Source: TMED8 sp038125725
GTDB taxonomy: Bacteria > Pseudomonadota > Alphaproteobacteria > Rhodospirillales > Casp-alpha2
Reading direction: 5' to 3'
DNA length: 64,000 bases
Assembly: GCA_038125725.1 (NCBI GenBank)
Contig: JAYPEK010000014.1
Span: forward strand, 15,003 to 79,002
Shown here: piece after piece, positions 17,260 through 26,186 of the stretch
Numbering within the stretch: the first letter of the stretch is position 1
Layout of the letters: every line of letters starts with the position of its first letter
Program-made: the position numbers and the translations under genes
Notes under the pieces: model-generated
Told to the model about the DNA's origin: nothing
The model's input: the letters and a program-made list of their open reading frames with translations, nothing else
Database searches by the model: none

Positions 17260-18891
17260 TCAGAGCTCCTTCACTTTTTCACGCAGTACGTATTTCTGGA
17301 TTTTTCCGGTGGACGTCTTGGGCAGCGGCCCGAACACCACCGTCTTCGGCGCCTTGTAGTGCGCCATGTGGTCGCGGCAGAAGCCGATGACGTCGTCGGC
17401 CGCCACCTCCGCCGCGCCGGGTTTCAGCGTCACGAAGGCACAGGGCGTCTCGCCCCAGGTGTCGTCGGGCTTGGCGACGACGGCGGCCTCCATAACGGCG
17501 GGGTGCTTGTAGAGCGTCTCCTCCACCTCCAGCGACGAGATGTTCTCGCCGCCGGAAATGATGATGTCCTTGGAGCGGTCCTTGATCTCGATGTAGTTGT
17601 CTGGATGCATGACGCCCAGGTCGCCGGAATGGAACCAGCCGCCGGCGAAGGCGGCCTCGGTCGCTTCGGGGTTCTTCAAGTACCCCTTCATCACCGTGTT
17701 GGAACGCACCATCACCTCGCCGATGGTCTCGCCGTCGGCGGGCACCGGGGTCATGGTTTCCGGGTCCATAACGGTCTGTTCGAACAGCGTATGGCAGCGC
17801 ACGCCCTGGCGCGCCATCTTCTCGGCGCGGGCGTCCAAATCGAGCGCATCCCACTCGTCCTGCCAGGCGCAGAAAGTCGAGGGCCCGTAGGTCTCCGTCA
17901 GGCCGTAGGCATGCACCACGTTGAAGCCCATGCGCTCCATGGCGGCGATGATGGTGGAAGGCGGCGCGGCGCCGCCGGTGTAGACGTCCACTTCCTGTTC
18001 GAACGGCACTTTGTGCTCATCCGGCGCATGCACCAGCATGTTCAAGACGATCGGCGCGCCGCAGACCAGGTTGACGCCATGGTCGCGGATCATCGGGAAT
18101 ACCTTGGCCGTGTCGACGTTCCTCAGGCAGACATGCGTCCCCGCCGCCGCCGTCACCGCCCAGGTGAAGCACCAGCCGTTGCAGTGGAACATCGGCAGCG
18201 TCCAGAGATAGACGGTCTTTCGGTTGAGGCCCCAGACCGCGACGTTGCCCATGGCGTTCAGGAAGGCGCCCCGGTGGTGGTAGACGACGCCCTTGGGGTT
18301 GCCCGTCGTCCCCGACGTGTAGTTCAGGCAGATGGCGTCCCATTCGTCGTCGGGCCAGCCGTCGAAGGTGGGATCGCCCGTCGCGATGAAGCTCTCGTAA
18401 TCCATCTCGCCCAGCAGCTCGCCCGATTCCGACAGCGCATCGTCGATATCGATGACGGTGATGTCGCGCCCGGCTTCCGCCAGCGCCTCCTTGATCACCG
18501 GCGAGAATTCCCGGTCGGCGAGCAGGATTTTCGCCTCGCCGTGGTTCAGGATGAAGGCGATGGTCGGCGCATCGAGGCGGATATTCAGCGAGTTCAGCAC
18601 CGCGCCGGTCATCGGCACGCCCCAGTGCGCCTCCAGCATGGCCGGCGTGTTGGGCGACATGATCGCCACCGTATCGCCCTTGGAGATGCCGCGCTGCGTC
18701 AGCGCCGATGCGAGGCGCCGGCAGCGCGCGCCAAATTCGGCGTAGCTATAGCGCGCGTCGCCATGGATCACCGCCGTGCGGTCGGGGTAGACCTGCTCGG
18801 CCCAGGCCAGGAAGCTGATCGGCGTCAGCGGCTGGTGGTTGGCCGGGTTCTGCCCCAGCCCCATTTCGAAGATGCCCGGTGGCGTCGACAT
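17260..18891 (-). CDS. Acyl-CoA synthetase (AMP-forming)
   Basis: A 543-residue adenylate-forming ligase. The ATP motif YTSGTTGNPKGV, the adenylation core YGLTETYGP and the C-terminal catalytic lysine region TSTGKIQKYVLRE are all present, together with DRSKDIIISGGENIS. It activates a medium or long-chain carboxylic acid to acyl-CoA. The start at 18891 is chosen for the GGGAGG ribosome site; a longer frame upstream has no such signal and overlaps the promoter of the divergent TrpB gene. It forms an operon with the SDR downstream. Confidence 0.92.
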   Translation of the reverse strand: MSTPPGIFEMGLGQNPANHQPLTPISFLAWAEQVYPDRTAVIHGDARYSYAEFGARCRRLASALTQRGISKGDTVAIMSPNTPAMLEAHWGVPMTGAVLNSLNIRLDAPTIAFILNHGEAKILLADREFSPVIKEALAEAGRDITVIDIDDALSESGELLGEMDYESFIATGDPTFDGWPDDEWDAICLNYTSGTTGNPKGVVYHHRGAFLNAMGNVAVWGLNRKTVYLWTLPMFHCNGWCFTWAVTAAAGTHVCLRNVDTAKVFPMIRDHGVNLVCGAPIVLNMLVHAPDEHKVPFEQEVDVYTGGAAPPSTIIAAMERMGFNVVHAYGLTETYGPSTFCAWQDEWDALDLDARAEKMARQGVRCHTLFEQTVMDPETMTPVPADGETIGEVMVRSNTVMKGYLKNPEATEAAFAGGWFHSGDLGVMHPDNYIEIKDRSKDIIISGGENISSLEVEETLYKHPAVMEAAVVAKPDDTWGETPCAFVTLKPGAAEVAADDVIGFCRDHMAHYKAPKTVVFGPLPKTSTGKIQKYVLREKVKEL

Positions 18892-18974
18892 CCCGTATCC
18901 TCCCGTTGTTCGTTCCCTCTTCCATAGCACCCGCGCGCAGCCGGTGAAATACCGCCCGCAACCTTTGCCGTCGA

Positions 18975-19003
18975 TTGCGCCCGGCGCGCGAGCGCGATAC
19001 AAC
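18975..19003 (+). promoter_or_regulatory. Candidate sigma-70-like promoter of the TrpB-like gene
   Basis: TTGCGC (18975-18980) and TACAAC (18998-19003) are separated by 17 bp, about 50 bp upstream of the TrpB start. Both match the consensus only moderately. It is noted because the control region of the stop-containing gene looks intact. Confidence 0.35.
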
Positions 19004-19051
19004 CCTATCTCCGCATGTGGATGGGGATCTGAACACCGGAGGATGAAGACC

Positions 19052-20419
19052 ATGAGCGACACCACCAAGTACCTGCTGCCTGAAAACCGCATCCCGAAAT
19101 CCTGGTACAACATCGCCGCCGACCTGCCGGAACCCCTGGCGCCCGTGCTGCATCCGGGCACCGGCCAGCCCATCGGCCCGGACGACCTAGCGCCGCTGTT
19201 CCCGATGGCTCTGATCGGCTAGGAGGTGTCGGTCGAACGCGAAATCGAAATCCCCGAACCGGTGCGCGATGTTCTGAAGCTCTGGCGTCCGGCGCCCTTG
19301 TACCGCGCGCGCCGCCTCGAAGCCGCCTTGGATACCCCGGCGAAGATTTATTACAAATACGAGGGCGTCAGCCCTTCGGGCTCGCACAAGCCCAACACCG
19401 CCGTCGCCCAGGCCTTCTACAACCAGTAGGAAGGCACCAAGTGGCTGTCGACCGAGACCGGCGCCGGCCAATGGGGCTCGTCGCTGGCCTTCGCCGGTAA
19501 CCTGTTCGGCCTGGCGGTCGACGTCTAAATGGTGAAGATCAGCTACAACCAGAAGCCCTACCGCCGGGCCCTGATGGAGACCTACGGCGGGCGCTGCGTC
19601 GCCAGCCCGTCCACCGAGACCGAGGCCGGCCGCGCCATCCTGGCCGAGCATCCCGATTCCAACGGCTCGCTCGGCATCGCCATCTCGGAAGCCGTCGAAA
19701 TCGCGGCCAAGAACGACGACACCAAGTATGCGCTCGGCAGCGTGTTGAACCACGTTCTGCTGCACCAGACGGTGATCGGCCTCGAGGCCATCGAGCAGAT
19801 GGAAATGGCCGGCGCCTATCCGGACATGGTCATCGGCTGCGCCGGCGGCGGGTCTAACTTCGCCGGCCTCGCCTTCCCGTTCATCGGGCGCAAGCTGCGC
19901 GGTGGCGAAGACCCCCGTGTCATCGCCGTCGAACCGGCCGCCTGCCCGACCATGACGCGCGGCACCTACGCCTACGACTTCGGCGACACAGGCCACCTGA
20001 CGCCGTTGGTGAAGATGCACACGCTGGGCTCCACCTTCGTGCCGGAAGGCATCCACGCCGGCGGGCTTCGCTACCACGGCATGGCGCCCCTGGTCAGCCA
20101 CTTGCTCGACCACGGCCTGATCGAGGCGCAGGCCTTCCATCAGACGGCCTGCTTCAAGGCCGGCATCCAGTTCGCGCGGACGGAAGGCATCGTGCCGGCG
20201 CCGGAATCGACCCATGCCATCGCCGCCGCCGTCACCGAGGCGCTGGCTTGCAAGGAACGCGGCGAGGCCAAGACCATCCTGTTCGGGCTTTCCGGGCATG
20301 GCAATTTCGACATGCAGGCCTATACCGACTTCCTCGACGTCAAGCTCGAAGACCACGCGCATTCGGAGGACGAACTGAAGCGCGCGCTCGGCGAATTGCC
20401 GCCGGTGGCGGCCGAGTAG
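19052..20419 (+). pseudogene. TrpB2-type tryptophan synthase beta chain interrupted by three in-frame stop codons
   Basis: A single frame of 455 sense-plus-stop codons reads as a full-length TrpB2, from MSDTTKYLLPENRIP to the C-terminal GHGNFDMQAY block. The PLP lysine is in SGSHKPNT and the phosphate-binding loop in CAGGGSNF. Three stops interrupt it: TAG at 19220, TAG at 19427 and TAA at 19526. By comparison with the family they sit at a Gln (ALIxQEVS), a Lys/Glu (YNxxEG) and a Tyr (VYMVK) position, each one base away from sense. No frameshift is seen, and GGAGG precedes the ATG by 9 bases. It is either a young pseudogene, a sequence error cluster or a readthrough gene. TrpB2 joins indole and serine to make tryptophan. 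Confidence 0.8.
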
Positions 20420-20427
20420 AGGCCGAC

Positions 20428-21672
20428 GTGGCGAAAAACCCTGCGCTGGTCCGCCCCTTCCGTGGGCTCAGGCCAGCGCCGGGCCGCGCCGCCGACGTGG
20501 CGGCGCCGCCCTACGACGTGGTCAACGAGGCCGAGGCCCGTGCCGCCGCCGACGGCAAGCCGTTCAGCTTCCTGCATGTGTCGCGCGCCGAGATCGATTT
20601 CCCCATCGGCACGGATTCCCATGCCGGCGCCGTCTACAAGAAGGCGCGCGCCAACCTGGACGCCATGGTGGCGACCGGCGTTCTGATCCGCGACGAAGAG
20701 CCCTGCTACTACGCGTACCGGCTCAAGATGGGCGATCACGTGCAGACCGGCATCGTCGGCGCCGGCAGCGTTGCCGAATATGACCGCAACCGCATTCGCC
20801 GCCACGAACTGACCCGCCCCGACAAGGAAGACGACCGCGTCCGTAACATGGAGGCCCTTGCCGCGCAGACCGGCCCGGTGATGGTGACGCACCGCAAGGA
20901 CGCCGCCGTCGCCGCCGTCATCGACGCCGCGACGGCGCGCGAGCCGGTCAGCCACGTGGTCGCCGAGGGCGGCGTCGAGCACACCATCTGGGTGATCGAC
21001 GCGGAAGCGGAGATCGCGGCCTTGAACGCGGCCTTCGACGCCATGGACGCCATCTACATCGCCGACGGCCACCACCGCTCGGCCTCGGCGTCGCGCGTCG
21101 CGGCGGCGCGGCGCACGCCGGCCAGCAGCGGAAAAGAGGCGCATGATTTTTTCCTCATCGTCTCCTTCCCCGATGACGAGGTGCAGATTCTCGACTACAA
21201 CCGGCTGGTGCAGGATCTGAACGGGCTTTCGGAGGCCGAGTTCCTGGCGCGGATCGAAGACGACTTCACCGTCGAGGCGCTCGACGGCGCCCAGCGCCCG
21301 GCCGAGGCGCGGCGCTTCACCATGTATCTGGGCGGCCAGTGGTACGGCCTCGGCCTCAAGGCCCCGGTGGCGACGGACGATCCCGTCGCGACCTTGGACA
21401 TCTCCGTCCTCACCGACCGCCTTTTGTCCCCGGTGCTCGGCATCGGCGATCCGCGCCTCGACGAACGCATCCAGTTCGTCGGCGGTATCCGCGGCATGGC
21501 GGGGCTGCAAGAACGCGTGGACAGTGGCGAAATGGCCGTCGCCTTCGCCCTCTACCCGACCTCACTCAAAGACCTGATGGCCGTCGCCGACGCGAACCAG
21601 GTGATGCCGCCGAAATCAACCTGGTTCGAGCCGAAACTGGCGGACGGGCTGGTATCGGCGGTGCTGGACTAA
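20428..21672 (+). CDS. DUF1015 family protein
   Basis: A 414-residue DUF1015 protein. RPFRGLRP...VAAPPYDVV at the N-terminus, YIADGHHRSASA in the middle (an HHR motif conserved in the family) and the C-terminal RIQFVGGIRG block are diagnostic. The GTG at 20428 follows the TrpB stop by 8 bp, with GAGG upstream, so it is probably cotranscribed with the TrpB gene. DUF1015 members are often near serine biosynthesis genes, and some are proposed to act in serine metabolism, which would fit a serine-using TrpB neighbour (inference). Confidence 0.87.
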   Translation: MAKNPALVRPFRGLRPAPGRAADVAAPPYDVVNEAEARAAADGKPFSFLHVSRAEIDFPIGTDSHAGAVYKKARANLDAMVATGVLIRDEEPCYYAYRLKMGDHVQTGIVGAGSVAEYDRNRIRRHELTRPDKEDDRVRNMEALAAQTGPVMVTHRKDAAVAAVIDAATAREPVSHVVAEGGVEHTIWVIDAEAEIAALNAAFDAMDAIYIADGHHRSASASRVAAARRTPASSGKEAHDFFLIVSFPDDEVQILDYNRLVQDLNGLSEAEFLARIEDDFTVEALDGAQRPAEARRFTMYLGGQWYGLGLKAPVATDDPVATLDISVLTDRLLSPVLGIGDPRLDERIQFVGGIRGMAGLQERVDSGEMAVAFALYPTSLKDLMAVADANQVMPPKSTWFEPKLADGLVSAVLD

Positions 21673-21681
21673 TACCCGCCC

Positions 21682-22533
21682 CTATTTCGCCGGCAGCACC
21701 CTGAGATAAGCAATAATGGCGTCCAGGTCGTCGGCTTTCAGGTTGGCGTAGTAGCCGTAGCCCATGGGCGGCATCATCGCCGTTCCGTCCGGGCGCTTGC
21801 CCGTGGTAATCATCGATTTCAGCTCGGCGTCGGAATAGTGCCCGATCCCGGTGGGGGTGATGTTAGGCGAAACGCTGGTGCCCAAGGCACCATGGAACTC
21901 CAGTCCGCCGGCACCGAGGCGGTTCTCAATGTCCGGGCCGCGCGGGCCCATGGGCGAATGACACTCGATGCAGTGGCCGGCCGGCCCCGCCAGATAGGCG
22001 CCATAGGCGAGTTTGTCGTCCTTCGCGGGATCGGACACGCCGGCGACCGGCGGTCCGTAGCTTGGCGGCAACGGTATCTTGTAGTTGGATTTCGGTACCG
22101 AGTTCTTCACCGGCTTGACGCTGCGCAGATAGGCGACGATGGCCATCACGTCGCGGTCCGAAATCCCGCGATAAAGACCGATGGGCATGGGCGGACCGAT
22201 GATGCTGCCGTCCGGGCGCCGGCCTTCACGGATCGAGGCGATGATCTCGGCGTCCGTCCAGGTGCCGATACCGGTCTCCTTATCGGGGGTGATGTTGGGG
22301 GCGTTGGCGGTGAAGGCCGGATTGACCTCAAGCCGCTGCATGCCGGCCAGTTCCATGCCCTCGATTTCGCCGGCCGGTCCCTTCGGCGTATGGCAGTTGC
22401 CGCAGGCAACGATGGAGCGCATCAGGTAGGTGCCGCGCTCGAGCAGGGTTTCTGCTGACGCGGGCGCATAAGCCGCGAGGCTCGCGGTAATTGCCGCCAC
22501 GAGGGTCGCAGCTTGGTAGGTTCGGCTTTTCAT
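21682..22533 (-). CDS. Diheme c-type cytochrome, exported
   Basis: About 283 residues with a Sec signal peptide (AATLVAAITASLAAYAPASA). There are two heme c sites, CGNCH in the first third and CIECH in the second, each followed by a similar Met-containing segment (GRRPDGSIIGPPMP and GKRPDGTAMMPPMG), so two cytochrome c domains in tandem. It is a periplasmic electron carrier or the cytochrome subunit of an alcohol/aldehyde dehydrogenase. No dehydrogenase partner is adjacent. The start at 22533 has AGGAG upstream. It is divergent from a LysR gene. Confidence 0.9.
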   Translation of the reverse strand: MKSRTYQAATLVAAITASLAAYAPASAETLLERGTYLMRSIVACGNCHTPKGPAGEIEGMELAGMQRLEVNPAFTANAPNITPDKETGIGTWTDAEIIASIREGRRPDGSIIGPPMPIGLYRGISDRDVMAIVAYLRSVKPVKNSVPKSNYKIPLPPSYGPPVAGVSDPAKDDKLAYGAYLAGPAGHCIECHSPMGPRGPDIENRLGAGGLEFHGALGTSVSPNITPTGIGHYSDAELKSMITTGKRPDGTAMMPPMGYGYYANLKADDLDAIIAYLRVLPAK

Positions 22534-22567
22534 TGTTGTCCCGTCTCCTAGATGAAGCATTCCCTTC

Positions 22568-22586
22568 GATTAGGGTGTTTCGAATC
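22568..22586. promoter_or_regulatory. Candidate LysR box between cytochrome c and lysR
   Basis: GATT-N11-AATC lies midway in the 101-bp divergent region. It has the T-N11-A geometry and dyad symmetry typical of LysR-type sites. The stretch downstream of it is AT-rich, as expected for a promoter. Confidence 0.35.
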
Positions 22587-22634
22587 ACGGGGCAATAACG
22601 TAAATTCAAATATTAAATCCCGTTTTACAGGATT

Positions 22635-23510
22635 ATGGGGATGGATCAGCTCAAGGCCATGCGTACCTTCGTCGAGGTGGCGAAACGCGGCAGCTTCGCC
22701 GGTGCCGCCAAGTCATTGGGGCTCTCCACCTCATCCGTCAGCCGGCTGGTGATGGATTTGGAGGATTGGCTGGGAGCGCCGGTGTTGCGCCGCTCACCGC
22801 GCACGCTTGCCCTGACCAGCGCGGGCGAGCGCTTCCTCGAGCGCTGCGCCGCCATCGTCGATGCCGCCGACCACCTGCGCGAAGACGCCCGCGCCCTAAA
22901 TGACCGGCCGCGCGGCCTCCTGCACGTAGCGGCGGCGGCGATCCCGGCGCGCCAGTGGATCACGCCGCTGCTGCCGGCGTTCCTAAGCGAGTTTCCGGAC
23001 GTTCGGGTGCAGTTGCACTTGCAGGACCGGCCCGTCAACCTGGCCGAGGAGGGCATCGACGTAGTGCTCCGCATCGGGGAGTTGCCGGACAGTTCGATGA
23101 TCGCCCGAAAATGCGCGGACGTGCATGTCCGGCTGGTCGCCAGCCCGGCCTTCCTAGAGCGACACGGCCGGCCGGAATCCGTTGATACGCTATCTGCTTA
23201 TCCCTGCCTGCTCGACCTCACCGGCACCGGCCGTCGGCGCTGGCCGATCGGCCGGGCGCTCAGTCTCGACGGCCCCGTGTCTGCCAACGACGGAGAGATC
23301 ATTCGCCAGATGGCGCTGGCCGGTTTAGGGTTGGCATTCCTGCCGGATTTCTTCGTCGATGAGGACATCGCCGCGGGCCGCCTAATCGAACTGTTCGCCG
23401 ATGAGATCGACGTCGGCATGGGCATGTACCTGCTGTTCCCGGCCCGCCGCCAGATCACCCCCGCCGCCCGCGCCTTCGTGGATTTTCTGATGGCGAATAT
23501 GAAAAAATAG
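22635..23510 (+). CDS. LysR-family transcriptional regulator
   Basis: A 291-residue LysR protein. The HTH (MRTFVEVAKRGSFAGAAKSLG, STSSVSRLVMDLE, read as two blocks) is followed by a typical effector domain ending in the ARAFVDFL segment. Two ATGs (22635 and 22641) are possible, two codons apart. It is divergent from the diheme cytochrome c gene and probably controls it. Effector unknown. Confidence 0.9.
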   Translation: MGMDQLKAMRTFVEVAKRGSFAGAAKSLGLSTSSVSRLVMDLEDWLGAPVLRRSPRTLALTSAGERFLERCAAIVDAADHLREDARALNDRPRGLLHVAAAAIPARQWITPLLPAFLSEFPDVRVQLHLQDRPVNLAEEGIDVVLRIGELPDSSMIARKCADVHVRLVASPAFLERHGRPESVDTLSAYPCLLDLTGTGRRRWPIGRALSLDGPVSANDGEIIRQMALAGLGLAFLPDFFVDEDIAAGRLIELFADEIDVGMGMYLLFPARRQITPAARAFVDFLMANMKK

Positions 23511-23652
23511 GAATATATTGCCTTTTTCGGAATTTGTGCTATGCACAGTCTTGGACCGCCCATCGCGCGGCGGGGCCGCGCTATTTCACAATCGAATAGG
23601 ATTTGCACCGGCGCCGATTGTCGTTTGATTGGGGCCGGCAACACCCCTCACC

Positions 23653-23758
23653 GTCACTCCCGCGAAAGCGGGAATCCAGCAGGCGACTGCGACAGTCTCG
23701 CCGTGGGAAAGGATGATGCCTTCGGCATCAAGTGGGTCCCTGCCTTCGCGGGGACGAC
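23653..23758. repeat. REP-like inverted repeat element with GCGAAAGCGGGA-type arms
   Basis: Two 26-bp arms (23653-23678 and 23733-23758) are inverted relative to each other, matching at 19 of 26 positions. The CCCGCGAAAGCGGGA core of the left arm is itself palindromic. Between them lies a further dyad, GATGCC-TTC-GGCATC. Repeats of this form are scattered through many proteobacterial genomes, and this copy lies cleanly between genes. Confidence 0.7.
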
Positions 23759-23786
23759 GGGGGTATTAAAATTGGGTTCGTTCCTG

Positions 23787-23804
23787 AGATTTTTTTGAAA
23801 ATCT
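23787..23804. terminator. AT-rich hairpin, possible bidirectional terminator
   Basis: AGATTTT-TTTG-AAAATCT forms a 7-bp stem with a 4-base loop followed by a short T run. It lies between the ends of two convergent genes. The stem is weak, so its effect is uncertain. Confidence 0.35.
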
Positions 23805-23841
23805 TTTAGAATCAATCCATTCCAACCCGCGTTTTTCCGCC

Positions 23842-24732
23842 TCAGGTCCCCCGACCGCGGGTCTCGCGGTAGACGATCAAGAGCCCCGACGCCACCACCA
23901 TGACCGCGCCCAGCACCTTGACCGCGCCCGGCAGATCGCCCCAGACCAGGAAGCCGAGCGCCGCCGACCAAACGAGAGAAAGATACTTGAACGGCGAGAC
24001 CACGGCGCCGGCGGCGAGTTGCAGGGACACGACGATGAGGAAATGCGCCATGGTGACGAAGAAGCCTGCCAAGGCGAACAGACCCCACTGTTCCAGCGTC
24101 GGCCAGTTGGACCCGAAATCATCGCCGAAGGGCAGCGATACCGCACCACCGATCACCGCGACAATGGAGGTATAGAACATCACCGTCGCGGCGCTGTCCG
24201 ACGTGCCCATGCGCCGCGTCACGATATCGCGGAGCGCCGAGACCGTGGCGGCCATGAGCGGGAACACCACCCAGGCGTTGAAGGCGTCGGTGCCGGGTTG
24301 GATCATCACCACCGCGCCGGCGAACCCCAGCAGAACCGCCGCCCAACGCCAGAAGCCGACCTGTTCCTTCAAGAACAACGGCGCCAAGGCGGTGAGGAAC
24401 ACCGGGCTCATGAAGATCAGCGCGGCGGCCTCCGCCAAGGGCAGGTTGATGAACGATACGGTTACCAGGATGGAGACCGCAAAGGCGACGACGCCCCGGC
24501 CCCAGACCGCACGCGGCTGATTGAGATTCAACGTCTGGAGCCCGCCGTTACGCCAAACGAAATAGGCCAGCACCGGAAACGCCCAGATGCCCCGGTAGAA
24601 CATAATCTCGCCGGCGTGGAAATCGACCACCAACCATTTGGTGATGGCGTCGTTGGTGGCCAGCAGCATGGCGCCGCCGGTCATCGCGGCCATGCCCCAG
24701 AGCGTGGCGGATCGGTTTTCCGGTTGGCTCAT
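23842..24732 (-). CDS. EamA/DMT-family transporter
   Basis: A 296-residue membrane protein with about ten hydrophobic helices arranged as two EamA repeats (first half from GGAMLLATNDAITKWLV; second from FPLMAATVSALRDIVTRR). It belongs to the drug/metabolite exporter superfamily, whose members export amino acids, nucleosides or small metabolites. Substrate unknown. It lies 38 bp downstream of the zinc-ribbon gene, so it may be the distal end of the same leftward transcript. Confidence 0.9.
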   Translation of the reverse strand: MSQPENRSATLWGMAAMTGGAMLLATNDAITKWLVVDFHAGEIMFYRGIWAFPVLAYFVWRNGGLQTLNLNQPRAVWGRGVVAFAVSILVTVSFINLPLAEAAALIFMSPVFLTALAPLFLKEQVGFWRWAAVLLGFAGAVVMIQPGTDAFNAWVVFPLMAATVSALRDIVTRRMGTSDSAATVMFYTSIVAVIGGAVSLPFGDDFGSNWPTLEQWGLFALAGFFVTMAHFLIVVSLQLAAGAVVSPFKYLSLVWSAALGFLVWGDLPGAVKVLGAVMVVASGLLIVYRETRGRGT

Positions 24733-24770
24733 GTGGGCAAGACGTGGAGGGGCAAGGCGCGGGCGGTCTT

Positions 24771-25034
24771 CTAGACCGCGCCCCAGCGGCCCGGATTGGC
24801 GCCCATGCGCATGGCGCTGGCGCGGCACGACGGGCAGATGCGTTTCTGCGTCGCCGTCGGGTTGAACTTCTTGCCGCAGACGTGACAGTACTGCGCCTGG
24901 CGGCGGTCGGGGCCGCGCCGCTCGGCGCCATGGCTGGAATCGTGCGTTCGCCGGTCGGCCTGGCGTCGCTCGACGCCGTCCCACCCGGCAACACCGCCGG
25001 CCTTGCCGGCTACGGAAAGATCGTCGTCGGTCAT
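24771..25034 (-). CDS. Small protein with RRxxDRR repeats and a C-terminal zinc ribbon
   Basis: An 87-residue protein of unknown function. Residues 20-45 contain two similar basic blocks, GVERRQADRR and GAERRGPDRR. Residues 50-70 form a zinc ribbon with two CxxC knuckles (C50/C53 and C67/C70). The first half is acidic and glycine-rich. It lies between the large catabolic operon and an EamA gene, with a 75-bp gap to the TauD gene upstream. A nucleic-acid or ribosome-associated role would suit the ribbon, but nothing specific is shown. Confidence 0.75.
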   Translation of the reverse strand: MTDDDLSVAGKAGGVAGWDGVERRQADRRTHDSSHGAERRGPDRRQAQYCHVCGKKFNPTATQKRICPSCRASAMRMGANPGRWGAV

Positions 25035-25109
25035 CTCATACCTCGGTCCACCCCTCGTCCCGAGGCTCCCATTATGCCGGTTTTGATCATTCGGGCGAGT
25101 CGAACTTAT

Positions 25110-26177
25110 TCAGACTGGTTCCAGCGGCGCGTTGAGGATCGAGCCCGGCACGATCACCCCGCCCCGGTCGCCGATGGTGAGCTGGCCGTAGCGCTCGCGG
25201 TAGACCTCCGGCAACGGCCTCGCACCCGGCACCGCCAGCCACAATCGCAGGATATGGCGACGGCGTTCGGGCTCGCCCCATTCCTCGTATTCGGTGCGGT
25301 TGTGCAGGATGGTGTGGTTATGCATGAACAGAAGCTCGCCGGCATCGAGCGCGAATTCGAGCCGCAGGCGCGGATCATCGGCCAGCGCGTCCATCATGTC
25401 CAGCGCCGCCAGGCGCGCTTCGGTGAAGGGCTCGACGTCGTCGAGCCTGGGCGCGGTGCGGATGTAGTCCGGCGTATAGAGCGCCGAGAGGAAGCCGTCG
25501 TGATAGTTGAAGACCGGCATGTTGTAGTGGCTGCGGCCGTCGGCGGTGATCTCGCCCCGGCGGTCGACGGGCAAGGGCCTAACCAGCTCGGCCAGCAGGT
25601 CGGGGCGGGTGTCATACATCTCGTTGTAGATGCTCATGGAACTGACGACGCCGGAAAGACCGCCGGATTTCGCCGGGTTGAGGCACATGAGCCCGACCAC
25701 GTCGCAGGAATCGGTGTGATAGCTCTGGCGCTCGGTGGTCTGGTAGAGCCGCACGTTGCCGTCCTTGCTGGAAAGCCCGAGATCGCAGACGTGGCCCAGG
25801 ATATGGCCTTTCTTGTTCTGCGAGCGCGCGCTGCCCATGTGGGTGCCGATGCCGTAATACATGGTCGCCGCCATGCGGATGTCGCTCCGGTGCGGGTCGA
25901 GTCCACTAACGAGAGCGAACCCCCGGCCATGCAGACACTGCTCCACGACGCGGGCGATCAGCGGCGCGGTCTTGGGCAGCGGAAACTTTTCTCGGGTGAT
26001 GTCGGCGATCTGGATATCGGCGTCGATCAGCGCGCGGGCGGCGGCCTCGACCTCGGCCACCTGATCGGCGTCCAATTGCAGGCGCCAGCCGCCCCCGCCC
26101 TCCCCTTGGGCCTCGATGTCGGCGACGGTCCAGGCGGCGGGTCCGGTGACTTTCGGCGGCAGGTCGTAGGTGGTCAT
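25110..26177 (-). CDS. TauD/TfdA-type dioxygenase, paralogue 2
   Basis: A 355-residue Fe(II)/2-oxoglutarate dioxygenase. The iron HxD is in SYHTDSCD, the distal His in HNHTILHNRTEYEEWG and the 2-oxoglutarate Arg in RRRHILRLW. It is about 70 residues longer than classic TauD, with an N-terminal addition. It is closely similar along its whole length to the gene immediately upstream (26187-27242), so the two arose by tandem duplication. It is last of the ten-gene operon. It is expected to hydroxylate an operon-specific substrate such as a sulfonate, amine or amino acid. Which one is not readable. Confidence 0.88.
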   Translation of the reverse strand: MTTYDLPPKVTGPAAWTVADIEAQGEGGGGWRLQLDADQVAEVEAAARALIDADIQIADITREKFPLPKTAPLIARVVEQCLHGRGFALVSGLDPHRSDIRMAATMYYGIGTHMGSARSQNKKGHILGHVCDLGLSSKDGNVRLYQTTERQSYHTDSCDVVGLMCLNPAKSGGLSGVVSSMSIYNEMYDTRPDLLAELVRPLPVDRRGEITADGRSHYNMPVFNYHDGFLSALYTPDYIRTAPRLDDVEPFTEARLAALDMMDALADDPRLRLEFALDAGELLFMHNHTILHNRTEYEEWGEPERRRHILRLWLAVPGARPLPEVYRERYGQLTIGDRGGVIVPGSILNAPLEPV

Positions 26178-26186
26178 GCTTGGGCC

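Larger units (their letters stand above)
23511..23841. other. 331-bp intergenic region holding an inverted repeat element
   Basis: No credible gene lies here. The content is an AT-rich stretch after lysR, the REP-like inverted repeat at 23653-23758, and an AT-rich hairpin at 23787-23804. The last could act in both directions, ending lysR and the leftward EamA gene. Confidence 0.7.

Noticed and set aside
18892..19173. 94-residue N-terminal extension of the acyl-CoA ligase
   Set aside because: It overlaps the divergent TrpB start and promoter, and a clear GGGAGG-ATG is found at 18891.
19220..19222. TAG in the TrpB gene read as pyrrolysine or another recoded amino acid
   Set aside because: TAG ends several intact genes in this window and no suppressor tRNA or pylS is seen. 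Kept as pseudogene, error or readthrough instead.
23541..23798. 85-codon open frame in the intergenic region with VPAFAGTT-type ending
   Set aside because: It is produced by the inverted repeat element, whose translations are a common false gene in proteobacteria.
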